Below, piece after piece: positions 52,493 through 62,052 of a stretch of 64,000 bases of DNA. Source of the stretch: CAVURS01 sp963834425 (GTDB lineage Bacteria > Actinomycetota > Actinomycetes > Actinomycetales > CAVURS01); assembly GCA_963834425.1 (NCBI GenBank), contig CAWIBR010000013.1, positions 1,116,001-1,180,000 of the forward strand, given 5' to 3'. The notes under the pieces were generated by a model. That model was not told the DNA's origin. It searched no databases and saw only the letters and a list, made by a program, of their open reading frames with translations. The position numbers and the translations under genes are program-made. The first letter of the stretch is position 1. Every line of letters begins with the position of its first letter.

Positions 52493-55400
52493 TCAGATGA
52501 CTCCCAGGCCGACGAGCACCGCGCCCGCTACAACCCCTGCACCGGCCGCGACTCCGGCTTTCCCCATCTGAGCGCCGTCCAGCGGGCCGATCGGCAGCAG
52601 AGTGGACGCCGCCATGATCAGCGCGCCGACGGCAAGTGACTGGGTCAGGGGGACCTGTAGCCAGGCCGCCTCGACGAAGAGCAAGACGCTCAGCACTGAG
52701 AGGGTCAACGGCGCGGCGAGATGCACCCGGCGACTGCTGACATCGGTCTGGACGACCGGCAATGGAGCCCAGGGCACGCCGGCCACGCCCGCCACGAGGC
52801 CGACCACGATGCCAGGAACCCACGAGCTCTGATGGGGACGGACGCCCACGGTCCGGGCGACCTCGACCCGCGCGAGCATCGCAACACCGACCAGGACGAG
52901 CAAGCCGAGCGCGTAGGCCAGGACTTGCGTGGCTCCCCTGGGGTGGAACCAGAACGGCAGCAGGAACACGGCAACGCTGGCCAGCACGGCCCACACCGGA
53001 CTGCGCAATCGCCGAAGCCACGGCACTCGCCCGAGCCGTTCGTCCACGAGCCCCAGCCAGTCCTGGGCCAGCGCCTTCCCGCCCTGTCCGGTCGATCGGG
53101 CCAGACCGGCACCCAGCAGAACGACCGCGAGAAGTCCGGCGGCCCCGACCGGCACCGGCCTCTGCAACTCGGCGAAGCTCCACCTCGGCGGCAGGGGTTT
53201 GGAGAGGTCAACGCCGGTGCGATAGACGGACTCATCGATCGTCGTCACGTGCTTGCGGTCCCGTAACGCCGGTTCGAGCGCGTACGCCCTCGCGAACGCC
53301 CCTTCGGCGGAGGGCACATGGATGGGCCCGCGGCGGCTCTCGACGACACCGAGGTTGAACCAGCCAAGGGCGTAGCCCGGCGAGCCGCCGACGGCCAGCC
53401 GCAGTGCCGAGGCAGCCGCGCCGAGATGGTCTCTCGCGCGCGAGCTCCACTCCGAGATCATTGGCGACCGGAAAGGCGCCCGGATCGACCGCCAGCGCCT
53501 GACGGTTGTAGCGGACGGCCGACGCGATCTTGTCCTGGTGCTCCGCGATGAACGCCGCGGTCATCAGGAAGATGGGATCCATCGGATCTGCAGCAAGAGC
53601 CGTTCGCTCCAGCGCCTCCGCGCTGCGGTAGTTCTTCAGCGCGAGCTCGGCCAGGGCCTCGTTGTTGTCGACGACCTCTGGCCTGAAGCCGGTGGCCCCC
53701 TCGATCCGTGACGCCCAACCCAGGGCCATGTCGTAATCCTCGACCGCTGCGTGCAGGTCTCCGGACTCCCGCTCGCGGTCGGCCAGCAGCTCGCTGGCGG
53801 AATAGGCGACGGACGCGTAGTCCACGGTGCCGTCGAGGTCGCGGTTGTTGACGTACGAATAGTCCTGCAACGCACTGGAAACCACCGGGCGGAAGACGGT
53901 GACGGCCTGCGCTCCCCTCCCCCCGGCGAGCAATGCAGCCCCCTGGCCAAGGGCCGCCTGGTCAGCGGACAGGTCGTCGTCCCATAAGACCAGGCGCGCG
54001 CGCGTGGCGTCGGCGCCGAACGTCTCGGCCGCAGCGTCGTACTGATGCTGGAGGAACTCGACCTCCCCGAGCCGCAGTCCAGGCTCGGCGCTCGCGCCCC
54101 CTGCAGCGGACTGCCAGCGCTGGTCGAACTGACGCGCGACCGACAACTGGCCGCCCCAGCGCAGAAGGTTCTGCCAACGGTCATCCAGCGCGTTGCCCCC
54201 GGCGGGCTCGACCGCTGACGACTGGGTCGACCGGGCCAGCGCGAGACTCTTGAGGTCGCCTTGGAGATCGCAGTCGGCTCGGCTCGGCCTGACCTCGTTG
54301 AACGTCTCCGGCCACGCTTGGAGGGCCGCGGTCGCGTGACCGGCGAGCAGCGCGTCCCGCCGCCACGACCAGGACGGACAGGCAGTGTCCGTTCCGGTGA
54401 TCCCGGGATCGTCTCGGTACGTCGGCAGGAAGGACAGGTCCTGCAGCGAACCACCCGCGCCGCCGCGCCCCACCAGCTCGTCCTGGAACGGACTGAGCCG
54501 GTCGCTCCCCAAGGACAAGGCGTTCGAGGCGTCACGCAGACCTCCGGCGTACCCCGGGTTCGGATCAGGGAAGTAGGCGGTGCCGTTCGGGTACGACGCG
54601 GGGCCGAGCGCGGCCAGCTTGCGGCCCACCGTCTCAGCGCCGGCGAAGTCGCCGGCGCTCTCATCTGCGGCGATCTGCAGCTCCAGCAGGGGGCCAGGGT
54701 GGCTGCTGGTGTTCGCCAGTGGCGCGATGAGCTTCCCTGCCGGTTGGGGCCGACCGAGCCCGATCAGGGCTCGGGCGAGGCCTGGCTGGACCTCTCGCTC
54801 GGCTCCGAGCTTCGCGGCCCGGTTGTACTCCGTGACGGCCGAACGAAGGTACCGCCGGGCTGAGAAGGGCTGCGCTGCAGCGAGATACGTCCCCGCTCGA
54901 AGGTAGGCGTCGCCGAGCCCGGACACGGCCGCGGTGTCGGATGGGAACGTCGTGACCAGCCGGGTGAAGGTGGCAATCGCTAGGCCGAACTCAGCCACCG
55001 TGTCGGAGTAGACCGACGTGTCTTCGCGTGACAGCTCGAGCCCGGTCTGTCTCATCTGGAACTGTCCGACGATCCAGTCAGGCGTCGGGTCGTGCGGGCA
55101 CAGCCCCCGAGCCCGGATCAGCTCCCCGTTCAGGTCATCGGCTCGGGTCTCCTCATCCCCGGTGAGGAGCAGCAGAAGGTCCAGCTGCCCCGCACACCCA
55201 TCAGTGGCCCGGGACCGATCGAGAACGGCATAGGCGATCGGAGCAGCGTTCTCGATCCCATGAACCTCCGGCTGGCCCGGTTGGGCGGAAAGCAAGGTCA
55301 AGGCCGCCGCCAGCGGCGTGGCGCCGCTGGCGAAGCCGGCCGCGGGAGCTTGGTCGATGATCGCGTCCACGGCCGGATAGCTGTACGGGTACACCGGATT

Positions 55401-55762
55401 CAGGGTGGACGCCCCCGGCGGGGTCTCGGACAAGTCCGCCGCCTGCGGTTGCAGCAGCGCCATCAAGGCATCCGCGCCGGCAGGCCCGAGCGCCTCGACC
55501 GCGAACGGTCGGACATCCGCCGGAGTCAGGATCTCGGTGCCCGCCGGCAACCCGGCCGGCACCTCTCGAAGCGCGGTCGTGCGCGCGCGATCAGTCCCGG
55601 TGACCGGCGATGGCTCACTCGTCGGAGCGATCGGGAGATCGCGAGCGACCCAGCGGGCCAGCGGAGCGAAGGCGAGCAGGGCCACGACTCCGACGACGAG
55701 CAGAGCACCGAAAGACGAAGCCCACGGGCCTCGGTCCAGGGCTCCTCGGATGGGTCAGCCAT
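52493..55762 (-). CDS. large TPR membrane protein with site-2-protease-like C-terminus (frame broken twice)
   Basis: About 1,089 residues when two shifts are corrected (a base lost near 55722, one gained near 53440; the total is an exact multiple of three). One helix near residues 15-30 anchors the N-terminus (FGALLVVGVVALLAF). A long outside region with scattered tetratricopeptide-like repeats follows (FTRLVTTFPSDTAAVSGLGD; YNRAAKLGAE; RYNRQALAVDPGAFPVANDLG). The C-terminal 320 residues hold six or seven helices and end with LLPIGPLDGAQMG, like the third-ligand motif of M50 proteases. No HExxH is present, so it is probably not an active protease. It faces the two-component system. No known family as a whole; function unknown. 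Confidence 0.7.
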
Positions 55763-55840
55763 GGTTCAGCACCCGGCCCTTTCGTCGAGGACCGACGTGG
55801 GGGACGTGCGTGCCTCGAACCGAAGTCGCTACCGAGTGTG

Positions 55841-55939
55841 ATGACAGCGGAGGTTTCGCGTCAAGCATCGATCAGGGCCGAGGCGATGCGCCAGGGGCTG
55901 CTGGCGCGGCGGTCCCACAGGGTCGCGGCCGCGGCCTAG
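55841..55939 (+). pseudogene. remnant of a LuxR-type response regulator 3' end
   Basis: Bases 55877-55904 match 52443-52470 in the response regulator at 27 of 28 positions, in the same orientation. The reading frame gives VSRQASIRAEAMRQGLL against VSDRAAAVAEAMRQGLL. The rest of a regulator is missing; a 32-codon open frame from the ATG at 55841 is all that remains. It is the only recognisable content of the 343-nt space between the large TPR gene and the VOC gene. Confidence 0.65.
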
Positions 55940-56105
55940 AGCAGGGCAACTGGGCCGCCGTGAGGAACCGCCCGACTCGGCTCATCCGGCCACGGTAGGC
56001 CAGGGCCGAGGACGAGGGCGTCCTACCAAAGGACGACGAATCGAGCTGCAGCCACAGGGGTCGGCCTGGCTGGGGGTTGTCAGTGGGCCGGGGCAGGGTG
56101 TCGCC

Positions 56106-56819
56106 ATGACCACGACCGGACGCTTGGAGCTTGCCGCCTTCGACGCGGCGGACATCGACACGCTCGCCTCGTTCTACGCCGATCTCACCGGCTGGGAGGT
56201 CGTGCGGCGGACCCCGGAGTGGATCACGCTGCGGACCGGGAACGATCGGGAGATCGCCTTCCAGTTGGCACCCGACCACGTTCCGCCCCAGTGGCCGGGT
56301 CAGGAGCGGCCGCAGCAGTTCCACCTCGACCTCCAGATCGCCGATCATCAGGCTGCGGCCGACCGCGCGGTTGCCCTGGGTGCGACCCGGCTCGCCGACG
56401 GCGCGAGCTGGATCACCCTGGCCGACCCGGCCGGTCACCCGTTCGACCTGTGCCAGAAGGACGGCGTCGGACCCGTGATGGACCTGTTCGCCGTGACCAT
56501 CGACGCGCCGGATGCTTCAGCGTTGGCGCACTTCTACGCCGATCTGCTGGGTCTGGACGTGACCTACGACGGGCCCGAGGGCGCCCTGGCCGCCGGCGAC
56601 GGCACGAGCGTGATGTTCCAGCAGGTCAGCGACTACACCCCGCCGCAGTGGCCGGATCCGGCGCACCCACAGCAGGGGCACCTCGACATCCTGGTCGACG
56701 ATCTCGACGCGGGCGAGGAGCGTGCGCTCCAGCTGGGCGCGACCCGGCTGCCCGGCGGCGGTGAGTCGTTCCGGACGTTCGCCGACCCGGCCGGCCATCC
56801 GTTCGACCTCACCCGCTGA
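56106..56819 (+). CDS. two-domain VOC (glyoxalase-like) protein
   Basis: A 237-residue protein made of two similar VOC modules (about residues 5-115 and 120-237). Each begins with a strand and DTLASFYADLTGWEV or DASALAHFYADLLGLDV and ends in DPAGHPFDL. The internal repeat suggests duplication within one polypeptide, as in glyoxalase/dioxygenase relatives. The substrate is unknown. CAGGGT lies 6 nt before the ATG, a weaker version of the leaderless box. Its end overlaps the convergent next gene by 11 nt. Confidence 0.85.
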   Translation: MTTTGRLELAAFDAADIDTLASFYADLTGWEVVRRTPEWITLRTGNDREIAFQLAPDHVPPQWPGQERPQQFHLDLQIADHQAAADRAVALGATRLADGASWITLADPAGHPFDLCQKDGVGPVMDLFAVTIDAPDASALAHFYADLLGLDVTYDGPEGALAAGDGTSVMFQQVSDYTPPQWPDPAHPQQGHLDILVDDLDAGEERALQLGATRLPGGGESFRTFADPAGHPFDLTR

Positions 56820-57138
56820 GCCGGCCGGATCGTCCCGGCAGCCTTAGTGACGCGCCGGGATCGCTGGGATGGGGCGAGAGCGGCGTCACGGTGTCGAGAC
56901 GCCAGACGTGCAACGGCATCGAGGTCAGAGCATCGTTCAGCGCGGCGTCGTCGTCGGCCCGGAACAGGCCCCAGGTGCGCCACTCCCCCGGCTGCAACGG
57001 CGGCCGCCACAGCCTCAGCAGCGTCCCCTCGGCCGCCAGCTCCGCGGCCCGGGCCGCCTCACGGGCTCGCATCGCGGCCACCTCCGCGTCCGTCGTACCG
57101 TCCGGGACGGTGGTCCTCATGTCGACCAGGAACTCCAT
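56809..57138 (-). CDS. muconolactone isomerase-like (YciI/MIase fold) protein
   Basis: A 109-residue protein. MEFLVDMRTTVPDGTTDAEV, EAARAAELAAEGTLLRLWRPP and WGLFRADDDAALNDALTSMP match the muconolactone delta-isomerase domain, a small ferredoxin-like fold. No other beta-ketoadipate pathway gene lies near, so the catalytic assignment is doubtful and it may act on another lactone. The last 20 residues extend past the family end. Confidence 0.75.
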   Translation of the reverse strand: MEFLVDMRTTVPDGTTDAEVAAMRAREAARAAELAAEGTLLRLWRPPLQPGEWRTWGLFRADDDAALNDALTSMPLHVWRLDTVTPLSPHPSDPGASLRLPGRSGRLSG

Positions 57139-57188
57139 CGCTGAACCCTCTCCTCACCGGCTGGCCCAGCCTGCCAACCCGGTCGCGG

Positions 57189-57680
57189 TCAGTCGAGGGG
57201 CAGGGTCAGGCACACGCTGTTGGGACTGACGTGATAGCCGGCAAAGGGTTCGCAGGGGCGGAAGCCGGCACTGGCGTAGAGGGCCCGGGCCGGCTCGAAG
57301 GCCGCCATCGTGCCGGTCTCCAGACTCAGCCGGCGCCAGCCCCGATCGCGCGCGACCTGGATCAGGTGCACCAGCATCGCTCGCCCGAATCCGCGCCCGC
57401 GTGCCGCCTCGCTGGTGTGCATCGACTTCACCTCGCCGTGGGTCGCGTCCAACTGGCGAAGTGCCCCGACCGCGAGCAGCTCGCCATCCAGCCGGGCGCT
57501 GAAGAAGGTGACAGCGGGGTCGATCAAGGCCTCGGAGTCGAGTGCGTGAACGTCCTCGCGCGGACTATGGGTGTGAGCGAAGTCCAGATGCCCTCGCAGT
57601 AGCGCGGCGACGTCGGGCGCCCGCGGGTCGTCGATGGCGATGACAGGCACGGGAGACTCAGGCACGGCAGGCTCAGGCAC
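57189..57680 (-). CDS. GNAT family N-acetyltransferase
   Basis: A 163-residue acetyltransferase. VKSMHTSEAARGRGFGRAML holds the acetyl-CoA pyrophosphate loop (RGRGFG), followed by LSLETGTMAAFEPARALYASAGF, the pattern of the PhnO/YsnE-like group. The substrate is unknown. GTG 57680 lies 6 nt after TACGGT; nearby in-frame GTG codons in a PEPAVPESPVP repeat are alternatives. Confidence 0.85.
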   Translation of the reverse strand: MPEPAVPESPVPVIAIDDPRAPDVAALLRGHLDFAHTHSPREDVHALDSEALIDPAVTFFSARLDGELLAVGALRQLDATHGEVKSMHTSEAARGRGFGRAMLVHLIQVARDRGWRRLSLETGTMAAFEPARALYASAGFRPCEPFAGYHVSPNSVCLTLPLD

Positions 57681-57686
57681 GGCAGG

Positions 57687-57692
57687 ACCGTA
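57687..57692 (-). promoter_or_regulatory. leaderless -10 box for the GNAT gene
   Basis: TACGGT on the minus strand, 6 nt before GTG 57680. Confidence 0.45.
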
Positions 57693-57716
57693 TCCGACGG
57701 ACGAACGGAGGTGACC

Positions 57717-58100
57717 ATGGCTCAGCCCGTGGTGCATTTCGAGATCATCGGCCGCGACCCGCAGCGGCTCCGCGATTTCTACGGCGCCCTCTTCGGGTGG
57801 GAGTTCGACACCAGCGCGCCGGTGTCGGCGGCGGTGTCCGGGCCGGACGACTACGGCTTCACGGAGCCTGGTGGTGTGGGCGAGGGCCCGGGCATTCCGG
57901 GTGGCGTCGGAGGCGGGCCCGACTATGCACCGCGGGTGATCTTCTACGTCGCGGTCGAGGACGTGCCGGCTGCCCTGCAGCGCGCGGAGGACCTGGGCGG
58001 TGAGCGGCGGCTCGGGCCGGATCACGCGCGGCCCGGCCTGGTGATCGGCCAGTTCGCCGATCCCGAGGGCAACCTGCTCGGCGTCGCCGGCCCCGACTGA
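57717..58100 (+). CDS. VOC (glyoxalase-like) family protein
   Basis: A 127-residue single VOC module. VVHFEIIGRDPQRLRDFYGALFGWEF opens it and GQFADPEGNLLGVAG closes it. The middle carries a glycine-rich stretch (EPGGVGEGPGIPGGVGGGPD) common in this subgroup. The substrate is unknown. A GGAGGTG site precedes the ATG at 57717 by 3-4 nt. It is divergent from the GNAT gene. Confidence 0.85.
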   Translation: MAQPVVHFEIIGRDPQRLRDFYGALFGWEFDTSAPVSAAVSGPDDYGFTEPGGVGEGPGIPGGVGGGPDYAPRVIFYVAVEDVPAALQRAEDLGGERRLGPDHARPGLVIGQFADPEGNLLGVAGPD

Positions 58101-58126
58101 GCCGCATCGTCTGGTCTCATGCCGGT

Positions 58127-58814
58127 ATGACGACGCACCCGCTGGCCCGGCTGATCGAGGATGCGTCCTCGGGTCGCCCGCCGTCGCCGGACGGTGGGTG
58201 GCACCGGGTCCCGCCGTGGCGACCCGGCGTCGAGGGGGTGTTCGCGTTCACCGCGCATGCGGTCCTGGCCGTCGGCGCCGAGGTCCCCGACGGCCATCTG
58301 GAGTCCCTGGGCGTGGACGGTTTCGGCGGAGCTCATCATCCTCGCGTCCTGCTCGACCTGGCCGGGCCGGACGGCTGGATCGACAGCCTGGACGCCCTGC
58401 TGGTGACCCGGGCCCGCGTCGGCGGCGAGGCGGCCGCTCATCGACCGCCCCGATCTGGCCGAGCACCCCCGAGCCGAGTGGGCGCGAGCGATCCGCGACG
58501 ACGTGCGGGTCGTCGGCTCCATGGACCGCAGCGACTCCTCCCTGGCGACGGTTTCGCGTGGTGTCGGCGGGCTGACCGAGGTGAGCGTTGAGCTGGCCGC
58601 CGAGCAGCGCGGGCGCGGGCGCGGTTCGGGCCTGGTGCGATCGGCCCTTGCGACAGTTGCCATAGCGCAACCGGATGCGCTGGTCGTCGCAGCCGTGGCG
58701 CCGGGCAACGTCGCCAGCCTCCGGGCCTTCCTGGGCGCCGGCTTCGAGGTCGTCGGGTCGATGCAGCTCATCCGACCCGACTCGTCCCGGCCCGCGGCGT
58801 ACCCAACGCCCTGA
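58127..58814 (+). CDS. GNAT family N-acetyltransferase (frame broken once)
   Basis: About 228 residues once one extra base near 58432 is removed (688 nt). The first half (RLIEDASSGRPPSPDGGWHR; AVLAVGAEVPDGHLESLGVD) is a degenerate N-terminal acetyltransferase-like region. The second half is a GNAT domain with EVSVELAAEQRGRGRGSGLVRSAL (acetyl-CoA loop) and VAPGNVASLRAFLGAGFEVVG. The substrate is unknown. As read literally the acetyl-CoA domain would be lost. Confidence 0.8.
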
Positions 58815-58829
58815 GGGCGACCGGCGGCG

Positions 58830-59468
58830 CTAGGTGCGGGGCAGCGCCAGGTACGCCGCCGCGATCAGGTCCACGCAGGCGTCCAGCGGGAGCGCCGTGC
58901 TGTCCAACTGCAAGTGGAAGAACGACGGCTCGTCGATGTCGGCGGCATAGAGGCGGCGGACGTACTGCGCCCGGGCCCGGTCGACCTCGGGCAGCCGAGC
59001 GACCGCGGTCTCGCGGTTGACCCCTTCGAGCCGGGTGCCCTGGTCGATCCGCGCCTCGACCGGCCCGAACAACCGAACCCGCAGGATGTCGGGCTCGTCG
59101 TGGAACGCAGCGGCACCGGCCCGGCCGAGGATCACGGCCCCGGTGCTCAGGGCCGCGCGCATGATGCCCTCGGCCTTCTCCCGGAACGGCGCGGCATCGT
59201 CGGGCGCCGGCTCGGCGTCCGGGGGTGCGGCGTCGGTGCCGGCGCCCAACACCCCGCCGGCCAACGGGGTCAGCACGCTCAGGAACCGGTCGCGCAGCGA
59301 CCGGCGCATCTGGCCGCCCTCCGCCTCCTCGATCGAGACGTGCAGCTGGGCGGCGATGGTCGAGCTGATCGCTCGGTCCAGCAGGGGCAGGCCGAGCACC
59401 GTGGCCACGCCGGGCGCCACCACGCTGCCGCCCGCGCCGTAGCCGGCCGAGATCGTCACGCCAGGCAT
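58830..59468 (-). CDS. cytidylate kinase-like family protein
   Basis: A 212-residue P-loop-like protein of the cytidylate-kinase-2 family. VTISAGYGAGGSVVAPGVATVLG at the N-terminus stands where the Walker A loop (GxGGxxG) would be, followed by LDRAISSTIA. GAVILGRAGAAAF and VRLFGPVEARI continue the fold. The usual GKS/T is not evident, so kinase activity is unproven. Its ATG directly follows the stop of the MFS gene on the same strand, implying one operon. Confidence 0.82.
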   Translation of the reverse strand: MPGVTISAGYGAGGSVVAPGVATVLGLPLLDRAISSTIAAQLHVSIEEAEGGQMRRSLRDRFLSVLTPLAGGVLGAGTDAAPPDAEPAPDDAAPFREKAEGIMRAALSTGAVILGRAGAAAFHDEPDILRVRLFGPVEARIDQGTRLEGVNRETAVARLPEVDRARAQYVRRLYAADIDEPSFFHLQLDSTALPLDACVDLIAAAYLALPRT

Positions 59469-61100
59469 CTAGGCCATCCCTTCCGCCGACAGGGCCGGTT
59501 GCGCACCGCCGGTTGCTTCCGGGCCACCGGTCGCTGCCGGAGGACCGCTCTCATTGGTTGTCCGAAGCCGGGTCTGCTTGATGAACAACGCGGCGATGAT
59601 GCTCAACGCCGACACGACGAACGCGACCGCGAAGACCGTGTCGATGGCGTGGGAGTAGGCCTGGATGATCCCCTCGTGCAGGAGCGGGTTGCTCACCTTG
59701 AGCGCCTTCAGCGCGTCCGGGCTCGACACCAGCTGGGCGACCTTGTCGCCGCCCTTGGCCAGGGTCGCCGGCGGGAGGTGTTGCTGGAACTCGGCCGCGA
59801 TCCGCGACGTCAGCACGGCGCCGAGGGCCGAGGCCCCGAGGGCGCCGCCCATGGACCGGAAGAACGTCACCGACGAGGTCGCCACGCCCATCTGCGACAT
59901 CGGTACGGCGTTCTGCACGACCAGGGTCAGCACCTGCATGAACAGGCCCAGCCCGGCCCCGAAGATGAAGATGTAGACGCTGATGGTGCCGAGCGAGGTG
60001 TGCGCACCGAGCTGGGTCAGCAGGGCCAGCCCGATCGTGACCAGCACGGTGCCGACGAGCGGGAACCAGCGGTACTTGCCGGTCCGGGTGATGAACAGCC
60101 CCGAGCCGATGCTCATGATCAGCAGGCCGACCAGCAGCGGGAGGAGCAGCAGCCCGGACACGGTGGCCGAGACGCCGTGGACGAGCTGGAGGTACTGCGG
60201 CAGGAAGGCCAGAGCGCCGAACATCGCGATGCCGCTGACGAAGGCGATGATGTTGCTGACGGTGAAGATCTGCATCCGGAAGAGGTTCAGCGGCAGGATC
60301 GGCTCGGGAGCTGTGGCCTCGCGGACCACGAAGCCGATCAGGAAGACCACGCCCAGGAAGAACAGACCGACGATCTGCCAGGACCACCAGGGGTAGTCGT
60401 TCCCGCCGGACTGGGTGCCGAGCAGGATGCACGAGACGCCGATCACGAGGAGCAGCGCACCCCACCAGTCGATCTTCACCTCCCGCACCTTCTTGGGCAG
60501 CCGCAGGACCCGGTTGGTGACGATCAGCGCCGCGATCCCGAGCGGCAGGTTGATGTAGAAGATGTAGCGCCAGCTCAGGTTGTCGACGAAGAAGCCGCCG
60601 AGGAGTGGCCCGAGGACGCTGGAGATGCCGAACACTCCGCCGAAGTAGCCCTGGTAGCGACCGCGCTCTCGCGGCGGGATGACGTCGCCGATGATCGCGA
60701 AGACCAGCGAGATCAGGCCACCGCCGCCGACACCCTGCAGGCCGCGGAAGGCGATCAGCTGGTACATGTTCTGCGAGGCGCCGCAGAGCGCGCTGCCGAT
60801 CAGGAAGATGACGATCGCCAGCTGGAAGACCCGCTTGCGCCCGTAGAGGTCACCGGCCTTGCCCCACAACGGTGTGGTCGCGGTGCTGGCCAGCAGGTAC
60901 GACGTGATGACCCACGACAGCAGGTCGCTGCGATGGAAGTCGCCGACGATCGTCGGCAGGGCCGTCGAGACGATGGTCTGGTCCAGGGCCGCGAGGAACA
61001 TGCCCATCATCAGCCCGGACATGATCACCATGATCTGGCGATGGGTGAGGGGCGCCTCTGCGGGTGCTGTCACGACCGGTTCGGTCGGAGCGCTGCTCAT
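59469..61100 (-). CDS. MFS drug exporter of the DHA2 (14-helix) family
   Basis: A 543-residue transporter of the EmrB/QacA type. FLAALDQTIVSTALPTIVGD (motif with Asp and Arg partners), LWGKAGDLYGRKRVFQLA (motif A) and GGGGLISLVFAIIGDVIPPRERGRYQG are all in place. Fourteen helices are apparent, and the C-terminus is a Gly/Ala/Pro tail. It probably exports a drug or metabolite with protons. Transcribed before the cytidylate-kinase-like gene. A GAGGACC sequence precedes the ATG. Confidence 0.92.
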   Translation of the reverse strand: MSSAPTEPVVTAPAEAPLTHRQIMVIMSGLMMGMFLAALDQTIVSTALPTIVGDFHRSDLLSWVITSYLLASTATTPLWGKAGDLYGRKRVFQLAIVIFLIGSALCGASQNMYQLIAFRGLQGVGGGGLISLVFAIIGDVIPPRERGRYQGYFGGVFGISSVLGPLLGGFFVDNLSWRYIFYINLPLGIAALIVTNRVLRLPKKVREVKIDWWGALLLVIGVSCILLGTQSGGNDYPWWSWQIVGLFFLGVVFLIGFVVREATAPEPILPLNLFRMQIFTVSNIIAFVSGIAMFGALAFLPQYLQLVHGVSATVSGLLLLPLLVGLLIMSIGSGLFITRTGKYRWFPLVGTVLVTIGLALLTQLGAHTSLGTISVYIFIFGAGLGLFMQVLTLVVQNAVPMSQMGVATSSVTFFRSMGGALGASALGAVLTSRIAAEFQQHLPPATLAKGGDKVAQLVSSPDALKALKVSNPLLHEGIIQAYSHAIDTVFAVAFVVSALSIIAALFIKQTRLRTTNESGPPAATGGPEATGGAQPALSAEGMA

Positions 61101-61191
61101 CTCGTGGTCCTCGATGTGTCGTCGGGCGATGGCCGGCCGGTCAGCCCGGCATTGGTCGGGACGGCCTCATTGGCTGCATGCTCTGAGCACT

Positions 61192-62052
61192 ATGGCACTG
61201 AGCGTCCTGGCGCTTTCGGCGGCGGTGGTCAGCTACGGCCTGGCCACCCTGCAGCTGAGTCGCGCCTCGACCGCCGGTCACGTGCTGCGCCATCCGCGGT
61301 GGTGGTTCGGGGTGGCCCTGCAAGGCGTCGGATTCGTCCTGACCTTCCTGGCCCGCCACCAGCTCCCGCTCCTGCTCGTGCAGCCGATCCTGACCACCAG
61401 CCTGGTCGTGACGACGGTCGTCGGCGCCGCCCAGGGGCTGTGGCGGTTGAGCCGGGCCGACGTGCTCCGGTGTCTGCTGGTGGTGGCGGGCGTGGCCCTG
61501 CTCGCGGTGGCGGCCCGCACCGGTCCGGCCGGGCCGCTCGGCGTACGAGGGGCGGCGACCCTCACTGCCGCCGAGCTCATCGCGCTCGGCGGACTCCTCC
61601 ACCCGCCAGCAGTGCTGGCCCCGCGACACCGCGCGCTGTGGCTGGGCGGGTGTGCGGGGCTGGCGTACGGCGCCGTCGCCGTGGCGGGGCGGGCGCTGGC
61701 CGCCGACCCGCTCACCCTCGTGCGCACGGCCATCGGCAGCTGGGCGGTGCTCCTGCTCCTGGCCGGGTCAGTCGTCGGCGAGGCCGCGCTCACCGTGTCA
61801 CTGCGGACCGGCCGGGTCGGTGGACCGGTGTCGGCGATGTACGTCGTGTCCACCGTCGGGCCGTCGGTCTTCGGGCTGCTGTGGCTGGGTGACCAGATGG
61901 CGGCCGACGGCTGGCCGTTGGCCTTGGTCGGCACCACCGCCGCCCTCGTGGGCAGCCTCGGACTCACCGATCACGGATATCCGGCGCCGCCGCCAGGTCT
62001 GGAGCCGGCGCCGGATGCTTCGCCCGGCGCCTCGGCGACCGCAGCTCCTTGA
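61192..62052 (+). CDS. DMT/EamA-type membrane transporter
   Basis: A 286-residue protein with about nine to ten hydrophobic helices (LSVLALSAAVVSYGLATLQL; LLVQPILTTSLVVTTVVGAA; GPVSAMYVVSTVGPSVFGLLWL). The layout is of the drug/metabolite transporter or NIPA-like group. The substrate is unknown. The ATG at 61192 is chosen because the first helix begins there; a frame open to 60859 is antisense to the MFS gene. Its last 89 nt overlap the convergent next gene. Confidence 0.8.
   Translation: MALSVLALSAAVVSYGLATLQLSRASTAGHVLRHPRWWFGVALQGVGFVLTFLARHQLPLLLVQPILTTSLVVTTVVGAAQGLWRLSRADVLRCLLVVAGVALLAVAARTGPAGPLGVRGAATLTAAELIALGGLLHPPAVLAPRHRALWLGGCAGLAYGAVAVAGRALAADPLTLVRTAIGSWAVLLLLAGSVVGEAALTVSLRTGRVGGPVSAMYVVSTVGPSVFGLLWLGDQMAADGWPLALVGTTAALVGSLGLTDHGYPAPPPGLEPAPDASPGASATAAP

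Noticed and set aside
58914..61892. A 992-codon open frame on the plus strand
   Set aside because: It is antisense to the cytidylate-kinase-like and MFS genes, has no domain, and shows the His/Asp/Gln/Arg-rich composition of high-GC shadow frames.
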